Shown here in pieces: positions 26,583-34,755 of a stretch of DNA of 35,720 bases. Every line of letters begins with the position of its first letter. The first letter of the stretch is position 1. The position numbers and the translations under genes were made by a program. The notes below the pieces were generated by a model that was not told the DNA's origin, searched no databases, and saw nothing but the letters and a program-made list of their open reading frames with translations. Source of the DNA: Pseudolabrys sp. (GTDB lineage: Bacteria; Pseudomonadota; Alphaproteobacteria; Rhizobiales; Xanthobacteraceae); the NCBI GenBank assembly GCA_025929185.1, contig JAICMO010000014.1, positions 1 to 35,720 of the forward strand, written 5' to 3'.

Positions 26583-27714
26583 ATGCGCGCGGAAACACAA
26601 GGTCTCATCGAAGACATCAAGCGGTCGATCGGACTGCTGAGGAGGCATCTTTGACGTCGACAACGCGCAACGTCGACTCGCCGAGCTAAACAAGGACTCC
26701 GAGGATCCTAATCTCTGGAGCGACCAGAGTCGCGCGCAGCGCGTCATGCGCGAGCGCGATGCGCTCGATGCTCAGCTCACGGCGCTCGGCCGAGTCGAGC
26801 AGGACCTTGACGATCAGCTCACGTTGATCGAATTGGGCGAATCGGAAAATGACGAGAGGGTCGTCGCCGAGGCCGAGGCCGCGCTGAAGAGATTGAAAGC
26901 AGAAGTTGCTCGACGCGAGCTCGAAGCGCTGCTTTCGGGGGAAGTCGATCGCAACGATTGCTATCTCGAGGTGCATGCCGGCGCGGGCGGTACCGAAAGC
27001 CAGGATTGGGCCGGGATGCTGATGCGCATGTATGTGCGATGGGCCGAGCAGCATGGCTACAAGGTCGAGTGGATCGAAGAAACGGAAGGGGACGGCGCCG
27101 GCATCAAATCGGCGACCGTTCTGGTCAAAGGGAATAATGCCTACGGCTGGCTCAAAAGCGAAAACGGTGTGCACCGTCTCGTGCGTATTTCGCCGTTCGA
27201 TGCCAATGCGAGGCGCCATACATCCTTCGCGAGCGTCAATGTTTTCCCTGTGCTCGACGACAGCATAAAAGTCGATATCAAGGAGAGCGATGTACGCGTC
27301 GATACGATGCGGGCCGGCGGAGCGGGTGGCCAGCACGTCAATCGCACCGAATCCGCCATTCGCCTTACGCACATTCCAACGAACATCGTCGTGAAATGTC
27401 AGAACGACCGCTCGCAGCATCGCAATCGCGCGCAAGCGTGGGACATGTTGCGCGCGCGGCTTTATGAATTTGAGGTCAAGAAGCGGGAAGAGAAGGCAGC
27501 TGCCGATCAGGCCGCCAAAACCGATATCGGCTGGGGACACCAGATTCGTTCATATGTCCTGCAGCCCTATCAGATGGTCAAAGACCTGCGCACCGGCGTG
27601 TCCACATCGAATACGGGCGCGGTGCTTGACGGCGATCTCGACGACTTCATGCAGGCCGCCTTGGCGCAAAAGGCCTTCGGCGGCGGCCCCGAAGCAATTG
27701 AAGACGTAGACTAG
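26583..27714 (+). CDS. prfB: Peptide chain release factor 2 (with programmed +1 frameshift)
   Basis: RF2 releases finished chains at UGA and UAA. The coding sequence is join(26583..26651, 26653..27714): 23 codons run from ATG 26583 to CTT (26649-26651), then an in-frame TGA (26652-26654). Moving +1 at CTT-T opens the frame at GAC 26653 and continues for 353 codons, giving about 376 residues, the normal RF2 size. The SPF codon-recognition motif ([10 protein letters not shown]) and the peptidyl-hydrolysis GGQ motif ([10 protein letters not shown]) are both present. The N-terminal 23 residues (ending IGLLRRHL) and the sequence after the shift (DVDNAQRRL...) join to the usual RF2 helix. GAGG precedes the start. 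It converges with the M23 gene. Confidence 0.96.
26640..26655 (+). promoter_or_regulatory. RF2 programmed +1 ribosomal frameshift site
   Basis: AGGAGG (26640-26645), CAT, CTT, then TGA followed by C. The internal Shine-Dalgarno is three bases from the slippery CTT T, the same spacing as in E. coli prfB, and TGAC is the usual poor stop context. Low RF2 lets the ribosome slip forward on CTT and make more RF2; high RF2 stops the chain at 23 residues. This is an autoregulatory feedback site. Confidence 0.95.
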
Positions 27715-27747
27715 TCGAGCCAGCCGGGTGGGACGCGGAGACCACGC

Positions 27748-29073
27748 TCAAAGGGCGCCGAGGCGGACGCCGGCCCGCAGGAATTTCTGCGGGTCGACGG
27801 CGTTGTCATTGACGCGCGTTTCGTAATGGAGATGCGGCCCGGTTGAGCGACCGGTTGAACCGATTTTCCCAACGATTTGACCAATATGGATTTTTTGGCC
27901 GACCTTCACGTCGATTTCAGAGAGATGACCGTAGCGCGTGGAAAGACCGTTCCCATGGTCGATTTCGACCATGTTGCCGTACCCTCCCTGCCAGCCGGCG
28001 ATGGTCACCGTTCCCGCAGCCGTCGCTCGTGCCGGATCGCCGAGAGAGCCACGGAAATCGATACCCGTATGCATTGCGAGTTGATGCACGAACGGGTCCA
28101 TTCGCATGCCGAAAGGTGAGGTCATGTCCAGTTCGCCATGCACCGGCTTGCGCAGCGGCACATGAACGAGCGCAAGCGAAAAACGATCAGCCTGCGCACG
28201 GGCGAGGTTTACCCGATACAGCGTGCGATCAAAGGCGCTTGCGGCCGCGGTCGGCGGCTTCACGGGGACGAACGGTCCGCCAATTCCGCCACGTGCGGGA
28301 ACGCGATCCACGTTGATCCCGAGGTCGCTTAGGACGCCTCGAATCTGGTGGGCCTTGTTGGTGTAATGCTCTTCCAGACTACTGAGCACGAGCCTTTGTC
28401 GTTCCTCGACCTTCTCGAGAGAGGCCGATATGCGCGACAAGATGCTGTCCACCCCGCCGGCGTCCTGTACGTTGGCGACGCGGGTGAGCGGTTTGCGCGG
28501 CTCGCGCGATTCAAGCCGCGCATCGCGGTCGCGCGGCCCTTTCAAAATGACGGTGTCGCTGATCGGCGACGGCTTTAGATTATCGGCCGCGGGCGCAGTG
28601 GAATGTGGGCTGTGCGTCGATCCGGTCGTAAGCAGATCATTGGCGATTGCTGAGGTGCGGGATTCGAGCAAACGCTGGCGGCGCAGCAGAGAGCCGAGCT
28701 TGCGTTCGAATTCCTCCTGATTGAGCAATTGGTGGCTGGTGATCCGGTCGACCGTCGCACGCAGCTCCGCGATGCGATCCTCGTAGGCAAATTGCATCTC
28801 GGTTTGCCGGCCGATAAGGCGTGTGAGCACGTTTTCGCGGAAGGCAAAGTAAGTACCGGTCGCGATGGACCACACGGCCATGATCACCAGCGTGCCGACA
28901 ACGATCCAGAATGCCACTGGCCCGATGCGCACCTGGCGTCCGGCGTGCGCGAGCGTGTAGCCAGGGTAGGCATGCTGGACATGGCGGGAAACCGCAGCCG
29001 CCGATCGCGCGCGCGCGGGGCCATGCCCAGAAGCGTGATCGTGATGCGGCTGGGAAGTGGCTGGATACAACAT
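27748..29073 (-). CDS. Membrane-anchored M23 (LytM-type) peptidoglycan endopeptidase
   Basis: A 441-residue protein from ATG 29073, which has GGGAG 5 bases upstream; a TTG at 29121 would add 16 residues. The N-terminus is histidine-rich (seven His in the first 43 residues) and cytoplasmic, followed by one transmembrane helix (about 51-72), a coiled-coil-like region rich in Glu/Arg/Leu (about 85-145 and 205-250) and a C-terminal LytM domain. Zinc-site residues are H335 and D339 (MHTGIDF), H383 (YGHLS) and H414/H416 (GPHLHYE), so it is likely catalytically active. It resembles MepM or DipM-like cell-wall hydrolases and lies in a murein cluster, converging on prfB with 33 bp between stops. Confidence 0.92.
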   Translation of the reverse strand: MLYPATSQPHHDHASGHGPARARSAAAVSRHVQHAYPGYTLAHAGRQVRIGPVAFWIVVGTLVIMAVWSIATGTYFAFRENVLTRLIGRQTEMQFAYEDRIAELRATVDRITSHQLLNQEEFERKLGSLLRRQRLLESRTSAIANDLLTTGSTHSPHSTAPAADNLKPSPISDTVILKGPRDRDARLESREPRKPLTRVANVQDAGGVDSILSRISASLEKVEERQRLVLSSLEEHYTNKAHQIRGVLSDLGINVDRVPARGGIGGPFVPVKPPTAAASAFDRTLYRVNLARAQADRFSLALVHVPLRKPVHGELDMTSPFGMRMDPFVHQLAMHTGIDFRGSLGDPARATAAGTVTIAGWQGGYGNMVEIDHGNGLSTRYGHLSEIDVKVGQKIHIGQIVGKIGSTGRSTGPHLHYETRVNDNAVDPQKFLRAGVRLGAL

Positions 29074-29139
29074 TGACGCTCCCGCAGGTTCCGGCGGGGA
29101 GCCCGCGGACCAGCTCGCCAATTTCAGCCGCTTATAGTT

Positions 29140-29172
29140 AAAAATCCGGTAATCCCTGGCCGGGGTGCCGGC
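29140..29172 (-). terminator. Possible weak terminator after the BCP gene
   Basis: On the minus strand the BCP stop is followed directly by GCCGG and CCGGC arms (about 29172-29159), then a further CCGG and a run of five T's (29144-29140). The stem is short and the spacing to the T run is irregular, so confidence is low. Confidence 0.35.
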
Positions 29173-29643
29173 TTACAGCGCCTTTGCCGCGGCCAGGACC
29201 TCCTCGGCATGTCCCGGGACGGAGACTCTGGGCCAAACGCGAGCGATCCGTCCCTTGGCGTCGATGAGAAAAGTCTTGCGCAGCACGCCCATGAACTTGC
29301 GGCCGTACATCGTTTTTTCGCCCCACGCCTTGTAGGCTTTTAAAACGGCGTGGGTTTCGTCCGAGGCGAGCGCGATTTTGATGCGGTGTTTGGACTTAAA
29401 GCGATTCTGTGTCTCGATGGGGTCGGCCGACACGCCGATAATTTCAGTATTTACCTTGGCGAAGGCGGGACGCAGACGGGTAAAATCCATTGCTTCGCGC
29501 GTGCAACCCGGGGTGTCGGCGCGCGGGTAAAAATAGAGGACGAGGTTGCGACCTTTGACGGCCTTCAACGAAACCTCGGACCCGTCGTCAGCCGGCAGGG
29601 CAAACGCTGGCGCTGCGGCGCCCGCATCAAGATCGGCGGCCAT
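29173..29643 (-). CDS. bcp: Thiol peroxidase of the BCP/PrxQ family
   Basis: A 156-residue peroxiredoxin that reduces H2O2 and organic hydroperoxides. From ATG 29643 (AAAGGAAGG 4 bases ahead) the pattern is FALPADDG, LVLYFYPRADTPGCTREA with peroxidatic C47, then VIGVSAD-type strand and a C-terminal helix. C47 is the only cysteine: E. coli BCP has a second (resolving) cysteine five residues later, here replaced by D52. It may therefore be a 1-Cys enzyme regenerated by another thiol. The frame is open far upstream (to about 30420), but that is antisense to the AsmA-like gene. Divergent from that gene, with 165 bp between starts. Confidence 0.92.
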   Translation of the reverse strand: MAADLDAGAAAPAFALPADDGSEVSLKAVKGRNLVLYFYPRADTPGCTREAMDFTRLRPAFAKVNTEIIGVSADPIETQNRFKSKHRIKIALASDETHAVLKAYKAWGEKTMYGRKFMGVLRKTFLIDAKGRIARVWPRVSVPGHAEEVLAAAKAL

Positions 29644-29808
29644 ATGCCTTCCTTTCGTCGCTTTCCCTCCGACAATAGCGGGACTGCCATGTGAGGTTGT
29701 GTGGGCACGCATGGCCTTGCAGATCAAATCGAGCATTCGCCGCCGGTCGGGCTTGGCTGACTTGGCGGAGGCTTGCAACGCGAGAGAGACGAGGGTGCCC
29801 CATAGCGC

Positions 29809-32800
29809 ATGACGGTCAGGAATAAAAGCCACACGCGCACGGCGACCCGCCGGGTGGGGACCGGCAAACATTTGCGGGATCGTTTCGCGCGCCTTCACAG
29901 CCGTCTCAGGCCGGGCGAACGCTTTCAGCGCGGACTTCTTCGTTTTTGGCGCAACAACTCCGTCCGGCATACCGGTTATTTCCTTGGCGGCATTGCAGGA
30001 GTCATTGCCATTGCCGTCGTTGGCTTGTGGTGGCGCCTCAACAGCGGCCCGATCGAGGTCGATCTGGCAACGCCCTGGCTCACGTCCGCGATCCAGGACA
30101 ATTTCGGCAAGCAGCATACGGTGACAATCGGCGGCACGCAGATCGAGCGTGACGAGAAGGGACGCACGTCCATTCGCATTCGGGACATCGTCGTCCGCGA
30201 CGCCGACGGCACAGTCGTCGCGAGCGCGCCGAAAGCTGAGGTTGGAATTTCCGGATCGAGTTTGCTCACCGGCCATATCCGGGCCGAGAGCCTTAATCTC
30301 GTCGGCGCCGAAATGGCCGTGCGCATCGAGCAGGACGGGAAAATCACGGTCTTCACCGGCACCGACACGCGGCCGATCGCAACAGCCGAACCCGGCACGC
30401 AATTCGCTCCGCCGCCGCAAACATCAGCCCCCGCGACCAACAATCCTCTAAGCAAGGGCCTCGCGGGCTTTGCTGGCGCACTGGCATGGATTGACCGGCT
30501 GGCCGCGACGGGCCTTGACGGCCACGATCTGCGCGAGCTCGGGCTCAAAAACGGAAACCTCATTGTCGACGATCAGCGCAACGGCAAGCGATGGACCTTC
30601 AGCAACATCAATCTAAGCCTCACCCGGCCTGAGCAAGGGGGCATTCTGTTTCGGGTCGCCTCCGACAATGCGGACCATCCTTGGGTGCTGAACGCTGCAA
30701 TGCGGCCTTTGAGCGGCGGCATTCGCGCGATCGGCATCGAGGCACGCAAGGTGTCCGTTCGCGACCTTCTGCTCGCGTTCCGCATGGGGGCAAGCGACGT
30801 CGATACGGATTTGGCGGTTTCGGCGAGCCTGCGCGCCGAGATCGGCGCCGACGGCATGCCGCAGACCGCCGAAGGCGAGATCGCATCGGGCGGCGGTTAT
30901 ATCGCGGACCCGAAAACGCCGTCGGTGCGGGTGAACGTCGATCATGCGGACCTGCGGTTCAATTGGGACCGGCTGCATCACGCGCTCGTCGCGCCGTTTC
31001 AAGTCCAGTCGGATGGCAACCAGTTCACGTTGCTCACGACCCTTCAGGTGCCGACCGATCAAAGCGGGGTGTGGTCATTGGGCATCGCCCGCGGCGACCC
31101 CGTCATCGATCCGGTCATCATCGGAGGCTCCGGCCAGGGAGACGATGCAAGCTTCGCGTTCAACCGTGTCTCAGGTCGCGTGCGCATCGATACCGTGCAG
31201 CGGCGCATCGAGGTCGAGCAGGCGGATTTCAACCGCGTCGATGTGCGTCCGTCGCACAATATCGGCATCGCGATTTCCGGCAGCTACGATTATTCGGGCT
31301 CCGTGCCGCATCTGGCGTTCGGCGTCGCCAGCAACCGGATGCCCGTGTCGCTGCTCAAGCGGCTATGGCCAGTATTCACGGCCACGAACGTGCGCGCGTG
31401 GGTGGAGGAGCATGTTTCCGATGGGACGGTCGAGCGCGTGGTGATCGCCGGCAATGCACCGCTTCCGGATTTCCAGACCAGCGGCCCGCCGCTGCCGAAC
31501 GAAGGCTTGTCGGTCGACGTCGAGACCAGCGGAACGACCTTGCGGCCGATCCCCGATTTGCCCGCCATTCATGACGCCGATCTTACCGTGCGCGTCACCG
31601 GCGGCAGCGCCAGTGTCAGTCTCGGGCGCGGCACCGTCCAAGTATCTCCGACGCATAAACTCAATATCGCGAACGGGCTTTTCGAGGTGCCGAACACGCA
31701 TCCGAAAGGCGCGCCGGCCGATGTGAGCTTCCGAATTGACGGCTCGGTGCCGGCGGCGGCCAAGCTGCTGGCAAGTGATGCGCTGCGGGGCGCAGTCAAC
31801 ATTCCGATCGACCCTTCGAATAGCCGCGGGACGGTCTCCGCGCAGGTCAAACTCAATCTGAAACTCGGTCGCGATGCGCTCGGGCCGGCGGCCTACGCGA
31901 TCAACGCCGATCTCACCAATTTTGCGGCCGACAAGATGCTCATGGGTCAGAGGGTGGAGGCCTCAAGTTTGCACGTTGCGGCCACGAGCCAAGGTTATCA
32001 CGTGAAAGGCAATGTGAAGGTCAATGGCACGCCTGGCACGTTGGATTTTCACAAATCGAAGAACGATTCACTCGCGGATCTTCGGCTGGAAACCTCGCTC
32101 GATGAGCCGGCGCGCAGCCGCCTTCACATCGATTTTGGCGGCGCGGTGGTCGGCGCAATCCCGGTTGTCTTGACCGGTCGCGTTGGCAACGACGACAGCT
32201 CCGATCAGATCGAGATCAACGCCGATCTCACGCCGGTAAAGATCGACAATCTGCTGCCAGGCTGGATCAAGCCTGCGGGCAAGCGGGCGCGCATGAGCTT
32301 CATGCTGGTCAAAAGCGATCAATCCATCGCGCTAAATAATTTCGTCATCGAAGGTTCGGGTACGCTTGCAAAAGGAACAGTCGATCTGGATTCGAACGGC
32401 AACGTTGTCTCGGCAAATTTCCCGACCTACAGCATGTCGAGCGGCGACAAAGCTTCGCTTAAGGCCGATCGCGGGGCGGATAAGGTGTTGCGCGTCGTTA
32501 TCCGCGGCGACGTCTACGACGGGCGCGATTTTATCAAGTCGGCGCTTGCGAGCACGCCTCAAAAAGCAAAAAGGAAATCGTTCGATCTCGATTTGGACAT
32601 CAAGATCGGCGCCGTGGCGGGCTACAACGGCGAAGCGTTGCGCGGACTCGACTTCAAGCTGTCGCGCCGCGCCGGCCGAATTCGCACGTTTATGCTCAGC
32701 GCTAAGATCGGTCGGGACGCGCCGCTCGACGGCGACCTGCGTTTGCGTGCGCGCGACAATCACCAGGTTATCTATATCGAGACCGACGACGCGGGCGCCT

Positions 32801-33366
32801 TGTTCCGCCTCACCGACATGTATCCTCGGATGACGGGCGGACAGATGTGGATGGCGATGGATCCGCCGAGCAGCGACGACGCACCTCAAGTCGGAATTTT
32901 GAGCATTCGCAATTTTTCGGTGCAAGGTGAAGCGGCGCTGGAGCGGGCCGTTTCAGGCAAGGGCGGCAATGCGCGCGGCAGGGTGGAGTTTACGGAATTG
33001 CGGGCCGATTTCACCAAATACCCGGGGCGCATGACGGTGCGCGATGGCGTCCTGCGCGGCCCGATGGTCGGTGCAACCATCGACGGCCAAATCGATTACG
33101 TCCGCAACGATGTGCGGATGCACGGCACGTTCGTGCCGCTCTACGGGATTAACAACATGTTCGGGCAAATCCCGATCGTCGGCATCTTCCTCGGCGGCGG
33201 CAGCAATGAAGGGTTATTCGGCATCACGTATGAAGCATCCGGGCCGCCGAGCTCGCCGCATGTGGTGGTCAACCCGATCTCGGCGGTCGCGCCCGGCCTG
33301 CTGCGGAAATTCTTTCCCGTCCCAGGCAGCGCCGGGGAGAGCAGTTACGCGCAGCCGACGCGCTGA
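29809..33366 (+). CDS. Large AsmA-like (YhdP/DUF3971-type) membrane-anchored protein
   Basis: A 1185-residue protein with a basic, cytoplasmic N-terminus, one transmembrane helix (about 56-76), then about 1100 residues of periplasmic beta-rich sequence with the DUF3971/AsmA-like pattern. AsmA-type features: repeating amphipathic beta strands such as LATPWLTSAI near the anchor, EVDEVDFNRVD-like strand turns, a region IKSALAST near 880, and C-terminal GIFLGGGSNEGLFGITYEASGP. YhdP, TamB and YdbH are now seen as bridge-like lipid-transport proteins between the inner and outer membranes. ATG 29809 has only a distant purine-rich stretch (GAGGG), so the start is not fully certain. It converges with tyrS, 3 bp between stops. 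Confidence 0.88.
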   Translation: MTVRNKSHTRTATRRVGTGKHLRDRFARLHSRLRPGERFQRGLLRFWRNNSVRHTGYFLGGIAGVIAIAVVGLWWRLNSGPIEVDLATPWLTSAIQDNFGKQHTVTIGGTQIERDEKGRTSIRIRDIVVRDADGTVVASAPKAEVGISGSSLLTGHIRAESLNLVGAEMAVRIEQDGKITVFTGTDTRPIATAEPGTQFAPPPQTSAPATNNPLSKGLAGFAGALAWIDRLAATGLDGHDLRELGLKNGNLIVDDQRNGKRWTFSNINLSLTRPEQGGILFRVASDNADHPWVLNAAMRPLSGGIRAIGIEARKVSVRDLLLAFRMGASDVDTDLAVSASLRAEIGADGMPQTAEGEIASGGGYIADPKTPSVRVNVDHADLRFNWDRLHHALVAPFQVQSDGNQFTLLTTLQVPTDQSGVWSLGIARGDPVIDPVIIGGSGQGDDASFAFNRVSGRVRIDTVQRRIEVEQADFNRVDVRPSHNIGIAISGSYDYSGSVPHLAFGVASNRMPVSLLKRLWPVFTATNVRAWVEEHVSDGTVERVVIAGNAPLPDFQTSGPPLPNEGLSVDVETSGTTLRPIPDLPAIHDADLTVRVTGGSASVSLGRGTVQVSPTHKLNIANGLFEVPNTHPKGAPADVSFRIDGSVPAAAKLLASDALRGAVNIPIDPSNSRGTVSAQVKLNLKLGRDALGPAAYAINADLTNFAADKMLMGQRVEASSLHVAATSQGYHVKGNVKVNGTPGTLDFHKSKNDSLADLRLETSLDEPARSRLHIDFGGAVVGAIPVVLTGRVGNDDSSDQIEINADLTPVKIDNLLPGWIKPAGKRARMSFMLVKSDQSIALNNFVIEGSGTLAKGTVDLDSNGNVVSANFPTYSMSSGDKASLKADRGADKVLRVVIRGDVYDGRDFIKSALASTPQKAKRKSFDLDLDIKIGAVAGYNGEALRGLDFKLSRRAGRIRTFMLSAKIGRDAPLDGDLRLRARDNHQVIYIETDDAGALFRLTDMYPRMTGGQMWMAMDPPSSDDAPQVGILSIRNFSVQGEAALERAVSGKGGNARGRVEFTELRADFTKYPGRMTVRDGVLRGPMVGATIDGQIDYVRNDVRMHGTFVPLYGINNMFGQIPIVGIFLGGGSNEGLFGITYEASGPPSSPHVVVNPISAVAPGLLRKFFPVPGSAGESSYAQPTR

Positions 33367-33369
33367 GTT

Positions 33370-34626
33370 TCAGACGGGTTTGAGCAGGACGTGGCGCTTG
33401 CGTCCGAGCGAAAGCTTGATCACGCCGTCTGCCGTAAGCTCGCGCAACGTCAACATCATGTTGTCGTCGGCGACAACGACATCGTTGACCTTTAACCCGC
33501 CGGCCTTGATTTGACGCCGCGCCTCGCCATTCGAGGTGACGAGCCGGGCTTTCTCGGCGAAGGCCGTGAGCACGCCCAATCCTTTGTCGAGGTCGGCGCG
33601 CGAAATTTCCACGCTCGGCAGGGTGTCGGCGATTATGCCTTCCTCGAACGTGCGTCGGGCCGTTTCGGCGGCCTGTTCCGCGGCAGCACGTCCGTGAACC
33701 AGCGCCGTTGCTTCGGTCGCGAGCACTTTTTTCGCTTCGTTGATTTCCTCGCCCTTCAACCTTGCAAGGCGACCGATTTCGTCAATCGGCAGGACGGTGA
33801 ATAGTTTGAGGAAGCGCGCGACGTCGCCGTCCTCGGTATTGCGCCAGTATTGCCAATAGTCGTAGGGGCTGACCATCTCTGCACTCAGCCATACGGCGCC
33901 GGCTGCGGTTTTGCCCATCTTGGCGCCGGAGGAGGTGGTGATAAGCGGCGAGGTGAGCGCGAACAGTTGCGCGTTCAGCATGCGGCGGCCGAGGTCGATC
34001 CCATTGACGATGTTACCCCATTGATCGGAGCCGCCCATCTGAATGATGCATTTGTATCGCTTGTGCAGTTCGACGAAATCGTACGCCTGTAGCACCATGT
34101 AATTGAATTCGAGAAAGGAAAGCTCCTGTTGGCGCTCGAGGCGCAGCTTCACGGAATCGAAAGACAGCATTCGGTTGACGGAGAAGTGCCGACCGACATC
34201 ACGCAGGAAATCGATATAGTTGAGCTTGTTGAGCCAGTCGGCGTTGTTCGCCATGATCGCATTGCCGCCCGCGCCCTCGAATTTCAAAAATTTCGAAAAG
34301 ATCGCGCGTATGCCGGCAAGATTCTGGTTGATTGCCGCCTCGGTAAGAATTCGGCGGCTCTCATCTTTTCCAGACGGATCGCCTACGCGGGTTGTGCCGC
34401 CTCCCATCAACGCGATCGGCCGATGCCCGGTCTGTTGCATCCAGTGAAGCATCATGATCGGCAGGAGCGAGCCGACGTGCAATGAAGCCGCCGTGCAGTC
34501 AAAACCGATATAGCCGGTGATAGTACCGGCCTTTGCAGCGGCATCGAGCGCTTCCGGCTCCGAGAGCTGATGAATGAAGCCACGCTCCGAAAGGACGTGG
34601 AGAAGGTCGGATTTGTACGCGCCCAT
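33370..34626 (-). CDS. tyrS: Tyrosyl-tRNA synthetase
   Basis: A class I synthetase of 418 residues that charges tRNA-Tyr. The HIGH-type motif is SLHVGSLL (H50-S53), the second motif KMGKT (236-240) replaces KMSKS as in many bacterial TyrRS. Tyr-binding residues are seen in YIGFDCTA and [10 protein letters not shown] (196-205). A C-terminal S4 RNA-binding domain (about 350-415) carries [21 protein letters not shown] 34626 is the usual family start ([12 protein letters not shown]). The tyrS gene is divergent from anmK with about 129 bp between starts, a common alphaproteobacterial pairing. Confidence 0.97.
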   Translation of the reverse strand: MGAYKSDLLHVLSERGFIHQLSEPEALDAAAKAGTITGYIGFDCTAASLHVGSLLPIMMLHWMQQTGHRPIALMGGGTTRVGDPSGKDESRRILTEAAINQNLAGIRAIFSKFLKFEGAGGNAIMANNADWLNKLNYIDFLRDVGRHFSVNRMLSFDSVKLRLERQQELSFLEFNYMVLQAYDFVELHKRYKCIIQMGGSDQWGNIVNGIDLGRRMLNAQLFALTSPLITTSSGAKMGKTAAGAVWLSAEMVSPYDYWQYWRNTEDGDVARFLKLFTVLPIDEIGRLARLKGEEINEAKKVLATEATALVHGRAAAEQAAETARRTFEEGIIADTLPSVEISRADLDKGLGVLTAFAEKARLVTSNGEARRQIKAGGLKVNDVVVADDNMMLTLRELTADGVIKLSLGRKRHVLLKPV

Positions 34627-34755
34627 GCCGCGGCCTTATCGTCTCGGTAAGGCGGGTGGTGTAACAGGTCTCGCGTCGGATTCAACCAGCGCATGCCCCG
34701 AGCGGCGTCGGATCTTCGGGTAAGATCGTGCGCGAGGAAGCGATAGGGGCGTGGC

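Noticed and set aside
26583-26654. Short open frame and in-frame TGA that could suggest a prfB pseudogene or N-terminal truncation
   Set aside because: The TGA lies in an intact programmed frameshift site and the rest of RF2 follows in the +1 frame with all motifs.
29644-30420. N-terminal extension of the BCP frame by about 259 codons
   Set aside because: It is antisense to the start of the AsmA-like gene and the BCP fold begins at 29643 with a good ribosome binding site.
33907-33921. KMGKT in place of KMSKS in TyrRS, as a missing key residue
   Set aside because: This is a known variant in bacterial TyrRS and the catalytic lysines are kept.
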